From the NCBI GenBank assembly GCA_018266875.1, contig JAFDZR010000052.1, positions 1 through 57,659 of the forward strand: a stretch of DNA of 57,659 nt, written 5' to 3'. The notes beneath the pieces are model-generated. The model was given only the letters and a program-made list of their open reading frames with translations. It was not told where the DNA came from and ran no database searches. This document shows, in pieces, positions 8,422 through 15,884 of the stretch. The translations under genes and the position numbers were made by a program. This DNA comes from Bacteroidota bacterium. GTDB taxonomy: Bacteria > Bacteroidota > Ignavibacteria > Tepidaquicellales > Tepidaquicellaceae. The stretch's first letter is position 1. Every line of letters starts with the position of its first letter.

Positions 8422-9069
8422 TTAATTAAGATATTTATTAATAATTTTAACAAATGCTTCCTTATTTCTGGCGCCGACAATAGTTTCAGCTATCTTGCCC
8501 TTTTTGTCTATAATAAATGTAGTTGGAACCGCTTCAACATTCTCGCCAGTAGCTTCACCGAAAGCATCAACTACTTCCTGATTGCCGTCAAGAACTGTAT
8601 ATTTAACTGGACTTGATTTCAAAAAATCATCAACTTTCTTTGTTCCGTCCTGCTGAAATACGTTCATACCGATTAATCTGAAATCCTTGCCTTTCATTTC
8701 TTCTGATATTGTCGAAAGATCCGGCATTTCTCTTATGCATGGACCGCACCAGGTAGCCCAGAAATTCAATAATACCACTTTACCTTTAAGATCATTAAGG
8801 GAAACCTTTTTACCGTCTTCTGTCCAGATAACATTAGGTGAAGTATTCTTACTGCCGGATTTTTCGACGGCTTCTACTGTGAATAAATTTGGATTTGAAA
8901 CTGAACCGGAATTCGTTTCATTGCCGGCTACTTGATTTTCGGCGGTCTTGTTAGTAGTTGTTTTAGTATCTTTGCTCTTGGTCACGTCCTTTTCGGAGGA
9001 AGTTTTTCCACACGATATGAGCATCAGTGAAAATAAAAAAATTACAGTGGATAAAAAAATATTCTTCAT
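8422..9069 (-). CDS. TlpA/ResA-like thioredoxin lipoprotein
   Basis: Protein of 215 aa with a lipoprotein signal peptide ending LMLISC (lipidated C20) and a T/S/K/N-rich linker to about residue 75. A thioredoxin-fold domain follows, with the WCGPC active site (C108, C111) after LLNFWATW and the cis-proline region AVPTTFIID. Such proteins reduce or oxidise periplasmic thiols, often for cytochrome maturation or stress defence. It is the last gene of a leftward unit, 15 bases after the anti-sigma gene, which suggests a shared role in an envelope response. The exact partner is not known. Confidence 0.9.
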   Translation of the reverse strand: MKNIFLSTVIFLFSLMLISCGKTSSEKDVTKSKDTKTTTNKTAENQVAGNETNSGSVSNPNLFTVEAVEKSGSKNTSPNVIWTEDGKKVSLNDLKGKVVLLNFWATWCGPCIREMPDLSTISEEMKGKDFRLIGMNVFQQDGTKKVDDFLKSSPVKYTVLDGNQEVVDAFGEATGENVEAVPTTFIIDKKGKIAETIVGARNKEAFVKIINKYLN

Positions 9070-9084
9070 TATAAATTATTTAAA

Positions 9085-10020
9085 TTATTTGAAATTTGTA
9101 AGAATGGTTTTTATTTCATTGGAATCCATAAACGCAAGGGATGAGCAGATAACATTATCTTTGATCCACATTACGGAAGATGTATTGTTAACAGTCATGC
9201 ATGTTATCCAGTTTTCACCGTGTGAAAGAGCTTCCTTGAATTTTTCACATACGACAATGTTGTTACTATTCATAGCGTCATTCTTGCTGATCTGAAAAGT
9301 ATATATAATAAGATTTCCTTTTTTATGAATAAAGTGGGCGACTTTTTCGCCGTTTACTTCATTGCATACTCCTCCTACGAGCTGAGCGTCTTTTACATCG
9401 GGGATAAATACTTTGAAATCAAGCTGCTTGTTCATTTCTTCGGTTAATACTTTGGCATCTGAAGTCTGGAACTGAACCTTGACTTTACCTGCTTCTACAT
9501 CATCAAAAATTTTCTTTGAAACAGTCACGATATCATTCTGGGCAAATTTTGGATCGGTGCTGTTTTTTATGAAGTAATTATTAATTACAAATGCGGAAAT
9601 AATAAGAAGAACAAACACCATGGATGCATAACCAAGATTTCTTCTCAGATTAGATCTCTGGATAGTTGATTGATGATCTATATAATTCTGAGGAATAATC
9701 TCAGGAGCAGATTTTGCATTTGCTTTGATATAATCATCAATTCCTTTACTGATATTTTTGTAGAGATAAACTGGAGGTTCAGACTGAGATCCGAGCCTTG
9801 ATTTATAAAGCTCTTTAACAGACTTTTCAAATTCATATCTGTTTCTGTAATTCTGATCACTTTGAATTAAATTCTGAATTCTGTTTAATTCATCTTTGTC
9901 TGTGATCTGGTTATCAATATAAGAAGAGATCAACTCATATTCTGATCCTGGGTATTTTGGATTGGTAAAATCAGAAGGGTCCATATCCGGATCTGCCGGG
10001 TTATTTTGTATATCAGACAT
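9085..10020 (-). CDS. Transmembrane anti-sigma factor
   Basis: Protein of 311 aa directly downstream (45 bases) of an ECF sigma gene. Residues about 25-100 are a helical cytoplasmic anti-sigma-like domain (ELISSYIDNQITDKDELNRI) without the HxxxCxxC zinc motif. One membrane helix spans about 130-151. The periplasmic half (about 155-311) resembles the outer domain of other membrane anti-sigma factors (LVGGVCNEVNGEKVAHFIHK; a later W--D/N--SSL pattern). All four cysteines (C219, C258, C274, C292) lie in this outer half. It probably holds the sigma factor at the membrane. The signal is unknown; a thiol signal is suggested by the cysteines and the TlpA-like neighbour, as inference only. Confidence 0.75.
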   Translation of the reverse strand: MSDIQNNPADPDMDPSDFTNPKYPGSEYELISSYIDNQITDKDELNRIQNLIQSDQNYRNRYEFEKSVKELYKSRLGSQSEPPVYLYKNISKGIDDYIKANAKSAPEIIPQNYIDHQSTIQRSNLRRNLGYASMVFVLLIISAFVINNYFIKNSTDPKFAQNDIVTVSKKIFDDVEAGKVKVQFQTSDAKVLTEEMNKQLDFKVFIPDVKDAQLVGGVCNEVNGEKVAHFIHKKGNLIIYTFQISKNDAMNSNNIVVCEKFKEALSHGENWITCMTVNNTSSVMWIKDNVICSSLAFMDSNEIKTILTNFK

Positions 10021-10065
10021 TTAAAAAAGGTATAAAGTTTATATATTGTAAATTTAATTTCCGGA

Positions 10066-10839
10066 TCATTTAATAAGATTATTCTCAACATCGTATCCTT
10101 TATCTCTAGCATATTCCATTAACTTCTGCTGGAGAACTTTTCTTCCTCTGTGAAGTCTGCTTCTGACTGTTCCGATCGGACACTGAACAAACTCTGCAAT
10201 TTCTTCATAACTTAAACCTTCAAGATCACACAAAATGACAACGGTTTTAAAATCATCCTGCAAAGAATTCAGAGCATTCAGAAGATCGTCATCCAATAAA
10301 TTTGAAAAAACTTTTTCCTGCAGATTGTTCGAGTCAATTTTTGAAGATCTTATGTTGTCATAAAAATTTTCTATCTCGGCGTAATCAACTTTGCCCGGTT
10401 CTTTCTGTTTTTTTCTGTACTTATTAATGAACAAATTTTTCATAATTCTGAACAACCACGCTTTACAGTTAGTTCCTTTTTCAAATTTATCAAAAAATCT
10501 GAATGCTCTCAGGAATGTTTCCTGCAGAAGGTCGTCCGAATCAAGCTGATTACCGGTGATCTTATAGGCATAATTATGAAGCAGCTTCATATGAGGCATA
10601 GCTTCAGCCTCAAAATCCGCCTTCCTTCTTTTGAGCTCCTCTTCAGATAATTCACCGGAATTTTCTTCCGTATTATCATCAGTGTTCTCATCAGAATTTT
10701 CATCAGAATTTTCATCTTTTGACTCGTCCTGATTATCATTTTGTTCTTCAGTGTAATCGGTGTCAAGGTCCTCGTTCAGATCATCAGGTCCGTCAGATTC
10801 TGATTTCAGGTTTTTTGAATTATCGTTGAGTGTTGTCAT
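10066..10839 (-). CDS. ECF RNA polymerase sigma factor with acidic N-terminal extension
   Basis: Protein of 257 aa. Region 2 (about 78-150) has DSDDLLQETFLRAFRFFDKF and GTNCKAWLFRI followed by NKYRKKQKEP, a form close to the SigR/SigH branch. Region 4 (about 185-240) has LSYEEIAEFVQCPIGTVRSR. Residues about 13-68 are a low-complexity D/E/N/S tract (repeats of DENS), which ordinary ECF factors lack and which makes the protein about 70 residues longer than usual. It heads the unit with the anti-sigma factor and the TlpA-like lipoprotein. Whether the acidic tail affects activity is unknown. No clear promoter box was recognised upstream. Confidence 0.93.
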   Translation of the reverse strand: MTTLNDNSKNLKSESDGPDDLNEDLDTDYTEEQNDNQDESKDENSDENSDENTDDNTEENSGELSEEELKRRKADFEAEAMPHMKLLHNYAYKITGNQLDSDDLLQETFLRAFRFFDKFEKGTNCKAWLFRIMKNLFINKYRKKQKEPGKVDYAEIENFYDNIRSSKIDSNNLQEKVFSNLLDDDLLNALNSLQDDFKTVVILCDLEGLSYEEIAEFVQCPIGTVRSRLHRGRKVLQQKLMEYARDKGYDVENNLIK

Positions 10840-11008
10840 TTTGCAAATTGAAATAATCTAATTATTAATACAATTTAATTCAATGACAGAATTATTTATA
10901 AGCATTCAGATGAACTGCTTAAAATGTTATTGAATTTGTTTGTGTCTGGTCAGGAAACGGAAAACGTATAGAAATGGTAATAAAGTATATGTTATTTTAA
11001 GTAAGCTG

Positions 11009-11082
11009 GGCGAACAACGGGGCTCGAACCCGTGACATTCAGAACCACAATCTGACGCTCTGCCAACTGAGCTATGCTCGCC
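11009..11082 (-). tRNA. tRNA-His (GUG)
   Basis: On the minus strand the acceptor stem GCGAGCA pairs with TGTTCGC, the extra 5' G faces C73 as expected for tRNA-His, the anticodon loop TTGTGGT gives GTG, and the T loop TTCGAGC is present. A full CCA end is not encoded. Confidence 0.95.
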
Positions 11083-11092
11083 GTGATTAAAA

Positions 11093-11122
11093 CAAATTAA
11101 TTTAATCGGATATATATTTCAA
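11093..11122 (-). promoter_or_regulatory. Bacteroidota-type promoter of tRNA-His
   Basis: Minus strand: TTG (11120-11122), a spacer of 19-20 bases, then (T)TAATTTG, 10-11 bases before the tRNA. It is a slightly weaker match to TAnnTTTG than the tRNA-Ser and tRNA-Asn promoters. Confidence 0.55.
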
Positions 11123-11144
11123 TTCCTATTTTTCAGTGAAACTG

Positions 11145-11175
11145 AAAAAAAATCCCTCGGTAAAAGGGATTTTTT
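11145..11175 (-). terminator. Terminator of tRNA-Asn
   Basis: A 10-bp stem (AAAAATCCCT / AGGGATTTTT) with T runs in both directions lies between the two tRNA genes, so each tRNA is probably a separate transcript. A second A/T-rich hairpin (TTTTTCAGT / ACTGAAAAA) adjoins it. Confidence 0.8.
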
Positions 11176-11188
11176 ATAACTGATTATG

Positions 11189-11260
11189 CTCGACAGGCAG
11201 GACTTGAACCTGCAACCCTTCGGTTAACAGCCGAATGCTCCACCATTGAGCTACTGTCGA
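11189..11260 (-). tRNA. tRNA-Asn (GUU)
   Basis: On the minus strand the acceptor stem TCGACAG pairs with CTGTCGA, discriminator G follows, the anticodon loop CTGTTAA gives GTT, and the T loop TTCAAGT is present. CCA is not encoded. Confidence 0.95.
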
Positions 11261-11268
11261 ATGAATTA

Positions 11269-11299
11269 CAAATATAATTACAACAGCATTTTTAATCAA
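11269..11299 (-). promoter_or_regulatory. Bacteroidota-type promoter of tRNA-Asn
   Basis: Minus strand: TTG (11297-11299), exactly 20 bases, then TATATTTG (11269-11276), 8 bases before the mature tRNA. This is the same arrangement as at tRNA-Ser. Confidence 0.75.
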
Positions 11300-11318
11300 T
11301 GAGTAAATTCAGATTATT

Positions 11319-11993
11319 TTAATTGCCCGATATTCTGTACAATTTCCACCACGGAGTTTTCGGACTTGCATGATGCTCATAGTGATATCCGAAGAAGTAA
11401 CAGCTTATCATTGCCCACAAATGATTTTTCCTCTGTGATCTGGCGAAATGAGGGGAGTCTAGTCCGTGATCAGGATTCCTGTGAGGCAGATATGTGCCGA
11501 AATAAAACAACTGAAGAGTGCTAAGAAATGAAGGCAGTATCCAGAAAATAATTACGTTTATTTTGCTGAAGAAAAGTATAAGTATATTGAACTGCAGAGC
11601 CATGATTATTATCTGGCTTACTGAAACATAATTCAGAAGGAATTTCATCCACCACAGGAAAAAATTCTGTGAATGAACATTGAAATCCGGATCCTCGCCT
11701 GAAGTCGGAGCTCTGTGATGAATAAAATGACTCTTTAAAAGTTTTTTGAAATTAAATCCTGCGAATAAAAAAGAAGTTACGTATCCTATAGAATTATTTA
11801 TAAATTTATTCCTGCAAATGTTCCTGTGCATTGCATCATGAGAAGTAATAAAAATTCCGGTGCTGAGATACATCTGCAGTAATATATGCAGATAGATCAT
11901 GGGACTTGAAAAACTGACTTCGCTGATTCCCAGAATGTAAAATAAATGGATTATCCAAAATGAAATTATTGTAACAGCAATCGCTATTCCCAT
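11319..11993 (-). CDS. crtW: CrtW-type beta-carotene ketolase (membrane di-iron oxygenase)
   Basis: Membrane protein of 224 aa in the fatty acid desaturase superfamily. The histidine boxes are all present: HDAMH (52-56), HFIHH (89-93) and HYEHH (204-208). The CrtW-specific surroundings GIFITSHDAMHR, LQLFYFGTYLPHR and the ending EHHASPKTPWW set it apart from lipid desaturases. CrtW adds 4-keto groups to carotenoid rings with O2. No other carotenoid gene (crtE, crtB, crtI, crtY) lies in the window, so it depends on genes elsewhere. It stands alone between tRNA-Asn and the divergent xseA. The substrate is inferred from family only. Confidence 0.85.
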   Translation of the reverse strand: MGIAIAVTIISFWIIHLFYILGISEVSFSSPMIYLHILLQMYLSTGIFITSHDAMHRNICRNKFINNSIGYVTSFLFAGFNFKKLLKSHFIHHRAPTSGEDPDFNVHSQNFFLWWMKFLLNYVSVSQIIIMALQFNILILFFSKINVIIFWILPSFLSTLQLFYFGTYLPHRNPDHGLDSPHFARSQRKNHLWAMISCYFFGYHYEHHASPKTPWWKLYRISGN

Positions 11994-12059
11994 ATTATCA
12001 GAAAAATTATTTTATTATTTTACAATATCAAATTATTAATCTATTAAAAAAATTCAAAT

Positions 12060-13244
12060 TTGAATTCCCCTGTAACAGTTTCAGAATTATCCCGCGAAAT
12101 CAAAAATACTGTTGAAAGCAGATTTAGTTTTGTTTATGTCACAGGAGAGATATCAAATTTCAAGGATCATTCTTCTGGGCATTTGTATTTTTCACTCAAA
12201 GACAGTAAAGCCCAGATCAATGCCGTAATATGGAATTCAAGGGTAAGAGATCTGAATTTCAGTCCGGAAAACGGTCTGAAAGTAATTGTAAAAGGAAGAC
12301 TGACGGTATATGAAACAAGAGGAACATATCAGATTGATGTATTTGAAATGATGCCTGCCGGAGCCGGTGAATTACAGAAAGCACTGGAAATTCTGAAAAA
12401 AAAATTATCTGATGAGGGAATATTCGATTCCCGATACAAAAAACCTCTTCCTGAATATCCGGAAAAGATCGCTCTTATAACTTCTGAAACAGGAGCTGCA
12501 ATTCATGATTTTCTGAAGGTTACAGAAAAGAGATATCCGCTGGTTGAAATAATTTTGATCCCTTCTCTAATGCAGGGCGCAGGTTCTGCCGACAGTATCT
12601 GCAGCTCGGTGAAAAAGGCAAATTCACTTCCGGATAAACCGGAAATAATTGTTATTACAAGAGGTGGCGGATCCATTGAGGATCTGTGGACATTTAACGA
12701 AGAAAAAGTAGCCAGGGCTGTATTCGGATCGGGAATACCCGTTGTCTCCGCTATCGGTCATGAAGTGGATTATACCATCTGCGATCTTGCCGCGGACATG
12801 AGAGCTCCAACACCATCATCTGCAGCTGAATTGATATTCCCTGATGTCAGGGATCTTATGCTTAGAATCAAAGCTGCTGAAAGCAGTCTGAACAGACAGG
12901 TTTATAATAAATTCAGCAACCTCAGAAACGTACTTGCAAATATTGAGAGAAATTATTATTTCATGAGACCTGTTGACCTTATGAATGAATTCAGGGCGAA
13001 TCTTGACAGTATCGGAAGTTCTATTCTAAATGAAACAAGAAGAAAACTGAATCAGATTAAAAACTCTCTTGAGACAAATCAAAAACTGCTTAACACTCTT
13101 AATCCTGATAACATTTTGAAAAGGGGATATACTATAATTAAAAGAGGCGATAAAATTATTACCGCAAGGAAAAACATTAACATCAAAGATAAAATCAGTA
13201 TAAAATTCCATGACGGTTCAGCAAATGCTGTTGTGGAAAATTAA
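12060..13244 (+). CDS. xseA: Exodeoxyribonuclease VII large subunit
   Basis: Catalytic subunit (394 aa) of the single-strand-specific exonuclease used in mismatch repair and DNA end processing. The N-terminal OB-fold holds VTGEISNFKDHSSGHLYFSL. The catalytic region carries GSGIPVVSAIGHEVDYTICD and DLAADMRAPTPSSAAE, preceded by ITRGGGSIEDLW. A coiled-coil tail binds the small subunit. Translation starts at TTG 12060 (MNSPVTVSEL); no better ATG exists before the OB-fold. The small-subunit gene follows after 15 bases. It opens a long rightward unit that continues to 19246. Confidence 0.96.
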   Translation: MNSPVTVSELSREIKNTVESRFSFVYVTGEISNFKDHSSGHLYFSLKDSKAQINAVIWNSRVRDLNFSPENGLKVIVKGRLTVYETRGTYQIDVFEMMPAGAGELQKALEILKKKLSDEGIFDSRYKKPLPEYPEKIALITSETGAAIHDFLKVTEKRYPLVEIILIPSLMQGAGSADSICSSVKKANSLPDKPEIIVITRGGGSIEDLWTFNEEKVARAVFGSGIPVVSAIGHEVDYTICDLAADMRAPTPSSAAELIFPDVRDLMLRIKAAESSLNRQVYNKFSNLRNVLANIERNYYFMRPVDLMNEFRANLDSIGSSILNETRRKLNQIKNSLETNQKLLNTLNPDNILKRGYTIIKRGDKIITARKNINIKDKISIKFHDGSANAVVEN

Positions 13245-13259
13245 AAATCAATTCAAGAC

Positions 13260-13472
13260 ATGAAAAAGAAAAAAGACGACGAATCTTTCGGAAGCAGCTT
13301 TAAAAAGTTAGAGATCATCCTGGAAAAGCTTGAGAATGAAATTGAAGATCATTCTCTTGAGGAAATAATTAAAAATTATGAAGAAGCCCAGGCGCTGCTT
13401 AAATTCTGCAGAAAAAAACTTGAAGAGGCGGAATTAAAAATTGAAAAAATAGGTGCTGAAGAAGAAAATTAA
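13260..13472 (+). CDS. xseB: Exodeoxyribonuclease VII small subunit
   Basis: Protein of 70 aa with the family pattern SFGSSFKKLEIILEKLENEI then SLEEIIKNYEEAQALLKFC. It forms a helical hairpin that binds the XseA coiled coil. It lies 15 bases after xseA and 29 bases before dxs, the common xseA-xseB-dxs order. Confidence 0.95.
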   Translation: MKKKKDDESFGSSFKKLEIILEKLENEIEDHSLEEIIKNYEEAQALLKFCRKKLEEAELKIEKIGAEEEN

Positions 13473-13501
13473 AAACCGTATATTTATTTTAAACCATTTA
13501 T

Positions 13502-15418
13502 ATGACAGAATACAATATTAACAATACTAAGTTTCTGAAAGATATTGAATATCCGAAGGATCTTAAGAAACTTAATCTGATGAATCTGCGCGAACTTGCC
13601 GATGAAGTACGTGAATATCTAATTGATACAATTTCAAGGATAGGCGGACATCTCGGAGCATCTCTGGGAGTATGCGAACTCACGCTTGCCCTCCATTACG
13701 TTTTTGATACCCCCGATGATAAAATTATATGGGATGTCGGCCACCAGGCATACATCCATAAAATCCTTACAGGCAGGAAGGAGCAGCTTAAGACGATCAG
13801 ACAGAAAAACGGTATCAGCGGATTCCTGAAAAGAAGCGAAAGTGAATATGATGTTTTCGGCGCCGGACATGCTACTACATCCATTTCCGCGGCACTTGGA
13901 ATTGCAACAGCAAGGGATTTCTCAAAGAAAAATTTCAAGGTTATTTCCGTTATCGGAGACGGATCTATGACTGGCGGTATGGCTTATGAAGCAATGAATA
14001 ATATAGGTCTTCTCAAAAAAGATATAATTGTCATACTCAATGACAATAAGATGTCAATAGCTCCGAATGTATGGTCGCTACAGAATTATTTCAATGATTT
14101 GATGACCAACGATACTTATAATAAATTCAGAAGCAAAGTCTGGGAACTGACTGAAGTATTTGATAAAAAAAACAGTGACCGCTTAAGAAAGGTCGGAGCA
14201 AAGATCGAGGGAAGTATAAAAAGTGTTGTCACTCCGGGAATGCTCTTTGAAGCTCTCGGATTCAGATATTTCGGACCTGCTAACGGACATAATGTGGTGA
14301 ACCTTGTTAAAATGCTTGAAGAACTCAAAAGAATGCCGGGTCCTATTCTCCTTCATATTATCACTGAAAAAGGTAAAGGTCCTTCATACGCAACAGATCA
14401 TCCTCAGAAAATACACGCTTTAAATCCGTTTGACAAATCAACCGGTATTGAACATAAAAAATCAACTGTTTCCACTTATACAAAAGAATTCGGAACTGCT
14501 CTTGTCGAACTTGCAAAGAATGACCCAAAGATAATTGCAGTAAATGCAGCAATGCCTGACGGTACGGGTCTTAACTTAATTCAAAAGGAAATTCCGGACC
14601 GATATTTTGATGTTGGGATTGCAGAACAGCATGCAGTTACTTTCTGCGCAGGACTTGCAACAGAAGGTTATACACCCGTTGCTGCCATTTATTCAACTTT
14701 CCTGCAAAGAGCTTTTGATCAGATAGTTCATGATGTTGCTATACAGAAACTTCCTGTAATATTCGTAATGGACAGAGCCGGTCTGGTGGGAGCAGACGGT
14801 CCAACTCATCATGGTGCATTTGATCTGACTTACATGAGATTAATCCCGGGAATGGTGCTGATGGCTCCTAAAGATGAAAATGAACTGAGACATATGCTCT
14901 TTACCGCGACAAGATACAAACGAGGTCCGATCGCAATAAGATATCCTAGAGGGAACGCTCTTGGCGTGAAAAAAGAAGATTTCAATCTCCTGGAGATCGG
15001 CAAAGCCGAGACAGTAAAGAAAGGCAGTGATCTTGCAGTTCTTGCAATTGGGAATATGGTGCAGAATTCTTTGGATTCTGAAAAGTATCTTGAAGAGTCG
15101 GGAATCAGTGCGGAAATTATAAACGCAAGATTCATTAAGCCGCTCGACAGGGAACTGCTGTATGACGTTTTCAGCAGGTTCAGTAAAATCATTACTGTTG
15201 AAGATAATACTGTTGTCGGAGGTTTCGGCAGCGCAGTGGCTGAATTTGCCGCGGAGAATAATTTGAAAAGTGATCTCCTTATTCACGGGATACCTGACAG
15301 ATTCATAGAACACGGTAAGCCTGAAGAGCTTCACGAAGAGCTAAGACTCGATCCGAAAGGTATTGCCGGCGTCATCAAAGAATTTTTAACAAAAGAAAAA
15401 GTTGCCGAAAAAAATTAA
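13502..15418 (+). CDS. dxs: 1-deoxy-D-xylulose-5-phosphate synthase
   Basis: Thiamine-diphosphate enzyme (638 aa, full length) that condenses pyruvate with glyceraldehyde 3-phosphate, the entry step of the MEP pathway. Visible signatures are GGHLGASLGVCELTLALHY near the N-terminus, DVGHQAYIHKILTGR, the ThDP motif GDGSMTGGMAYEAMNN, the catalytic-region stretch DVGIAEQHAVTFCAGLA, and DRAGLVGADGPTHHG with the transketolase C-terminal domain after it. With dxr at 7177-8337 this gives the first two steps of isoprenoid synthesis in one region. It overlaps the next gene by 17 bases. Confidence 0.97.
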   Translation: MTEYNINNTKFLKDIEYPKDLKKLNLMNLRELADEVREYLIDTISRIGGHLGASLGVCELTLALHYVFDTPDDKIIWDVGHQAYIHKILTGRKEQLKTIRQKNGISGFLKRSESEYDVFGAGHATTSISAALGIATARDFSKKNFKVISVIGDGSMTGGMAYEAMNNIGLLKKDIIVILNDNKMSIAPNVWSLQNYFNDLMTNDTYNKFRSKVWELTEVFDKKNSDRLRKVGAKIEGSIKSVVTPGMLFEALGFRYFGPANGHNVVNLVKMLEELKRMPGPILLHIITEKGKGPSYATDHPQKIHALNPFDKSTGIEHKKSTVSTYTKEFGTALVELAKNDPKIIAVNAAMPDGTGLNLIQKEIPDRYFDVGIAEQHAVTFCAGLATEGYTPVAAIYSTFLQRAFDQIVHDVAIQKLPVIFVMDRAGLVGADGPTHHGAFDLTYMRLIPGMVLMAPKDENELRHMLFTATRYKRGPIAIRYPRGNALGVKKEDFNLLEIGKAETVKKGSDLAVLAIGNMVQNSLDSEKYLEESGISAEIINARFIKPLDRELLYDVFSRFSKIITVEDNTVVGGFGSAVAEFAAENNLKSDLLIHGIPDRFIEHGKPEELHEELRLDPKGIAGVIKEFLTKEKVAEKN

Positions 15419-15875
15419 ACATACAGGAATTTTCTTCATTATAGCTTTCTGTGTTTTTAGCATTCAGAGCTGCAGTGATAATGCTGTTCAGAATACCGAA
15501 AGCAGAGAACTCCTGTATAACATTGACGGGATCATTGAAGAGCTGGGAGGGGACTGTTCCGCCGTTCAGGTCAGAACGAGAAGCCTGGGTCAATTCAGTT
15601 TTAATGATTATTCAAAAATAAGATTTGAATTTACCGGTTCTTCCGATGCAGATCTTTCGAGTATATCCATATTTTATATTGAAAACGGTGAAACCGTAAA
15701 TCTTGTCAATCTGCAGAACAGGGATGAAATAAACAGCACGGATTTTGCTGAAGTTAATTCGCCCGGATCGGCAAGGGAAATATTCACAAGAGTCACGCTT
15801 AAGTCATCTATCTGCACAGGTCAGATTTATTTTTTACAATTCAGGGATCTTAAGGTATATGCATACAGAAAGTAA
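15402..15875 (+). CDS. Hypothetical lipoprotein
   Basis: Protein of 157 aa beginning at TTG inside the end of dxs. A short basic start (MPKKIKH), a hydrophobic stretch and the lipobox IQSC (C24) mark a lipoprotein signal peptide. The mature part has no recognised domain; it looks beta-rich and has two further cysteines (Cys in GGDCSA and SSICTG) that could form a disulfide. It is wedged between dxs and miaB with a 17-base overlap and a 9-base gap, so it must be co-transcribed with them. The function is unknown. Confidence 0.75.
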   Translation: MPKKIKHTGIFFIIAFCVFSIQSCSDNAVQNTESRELLYNIDGIIEELGGDCSAVQVRTRSLGQFSFNDYSKIRFEFTGSSDADLSSISIFYIENGETVNLVNLQNRDEINSTDFAEVNSPGSAREIFTRVTLKSSICTGQIYFLQFRDLKVYAYRK

Positions 15876-15884
15876 ATCCTCCTC

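Noticed and set aside
14840..15334. Long reverse-strand open frame inside dxs
   Set aside because: It is antisense to a strongly conserved enzyme and shows no family motif; other long antisense frames (for example 7679-8194 in dxr, 44179-44607 in plsX) were dropped for the same reason.
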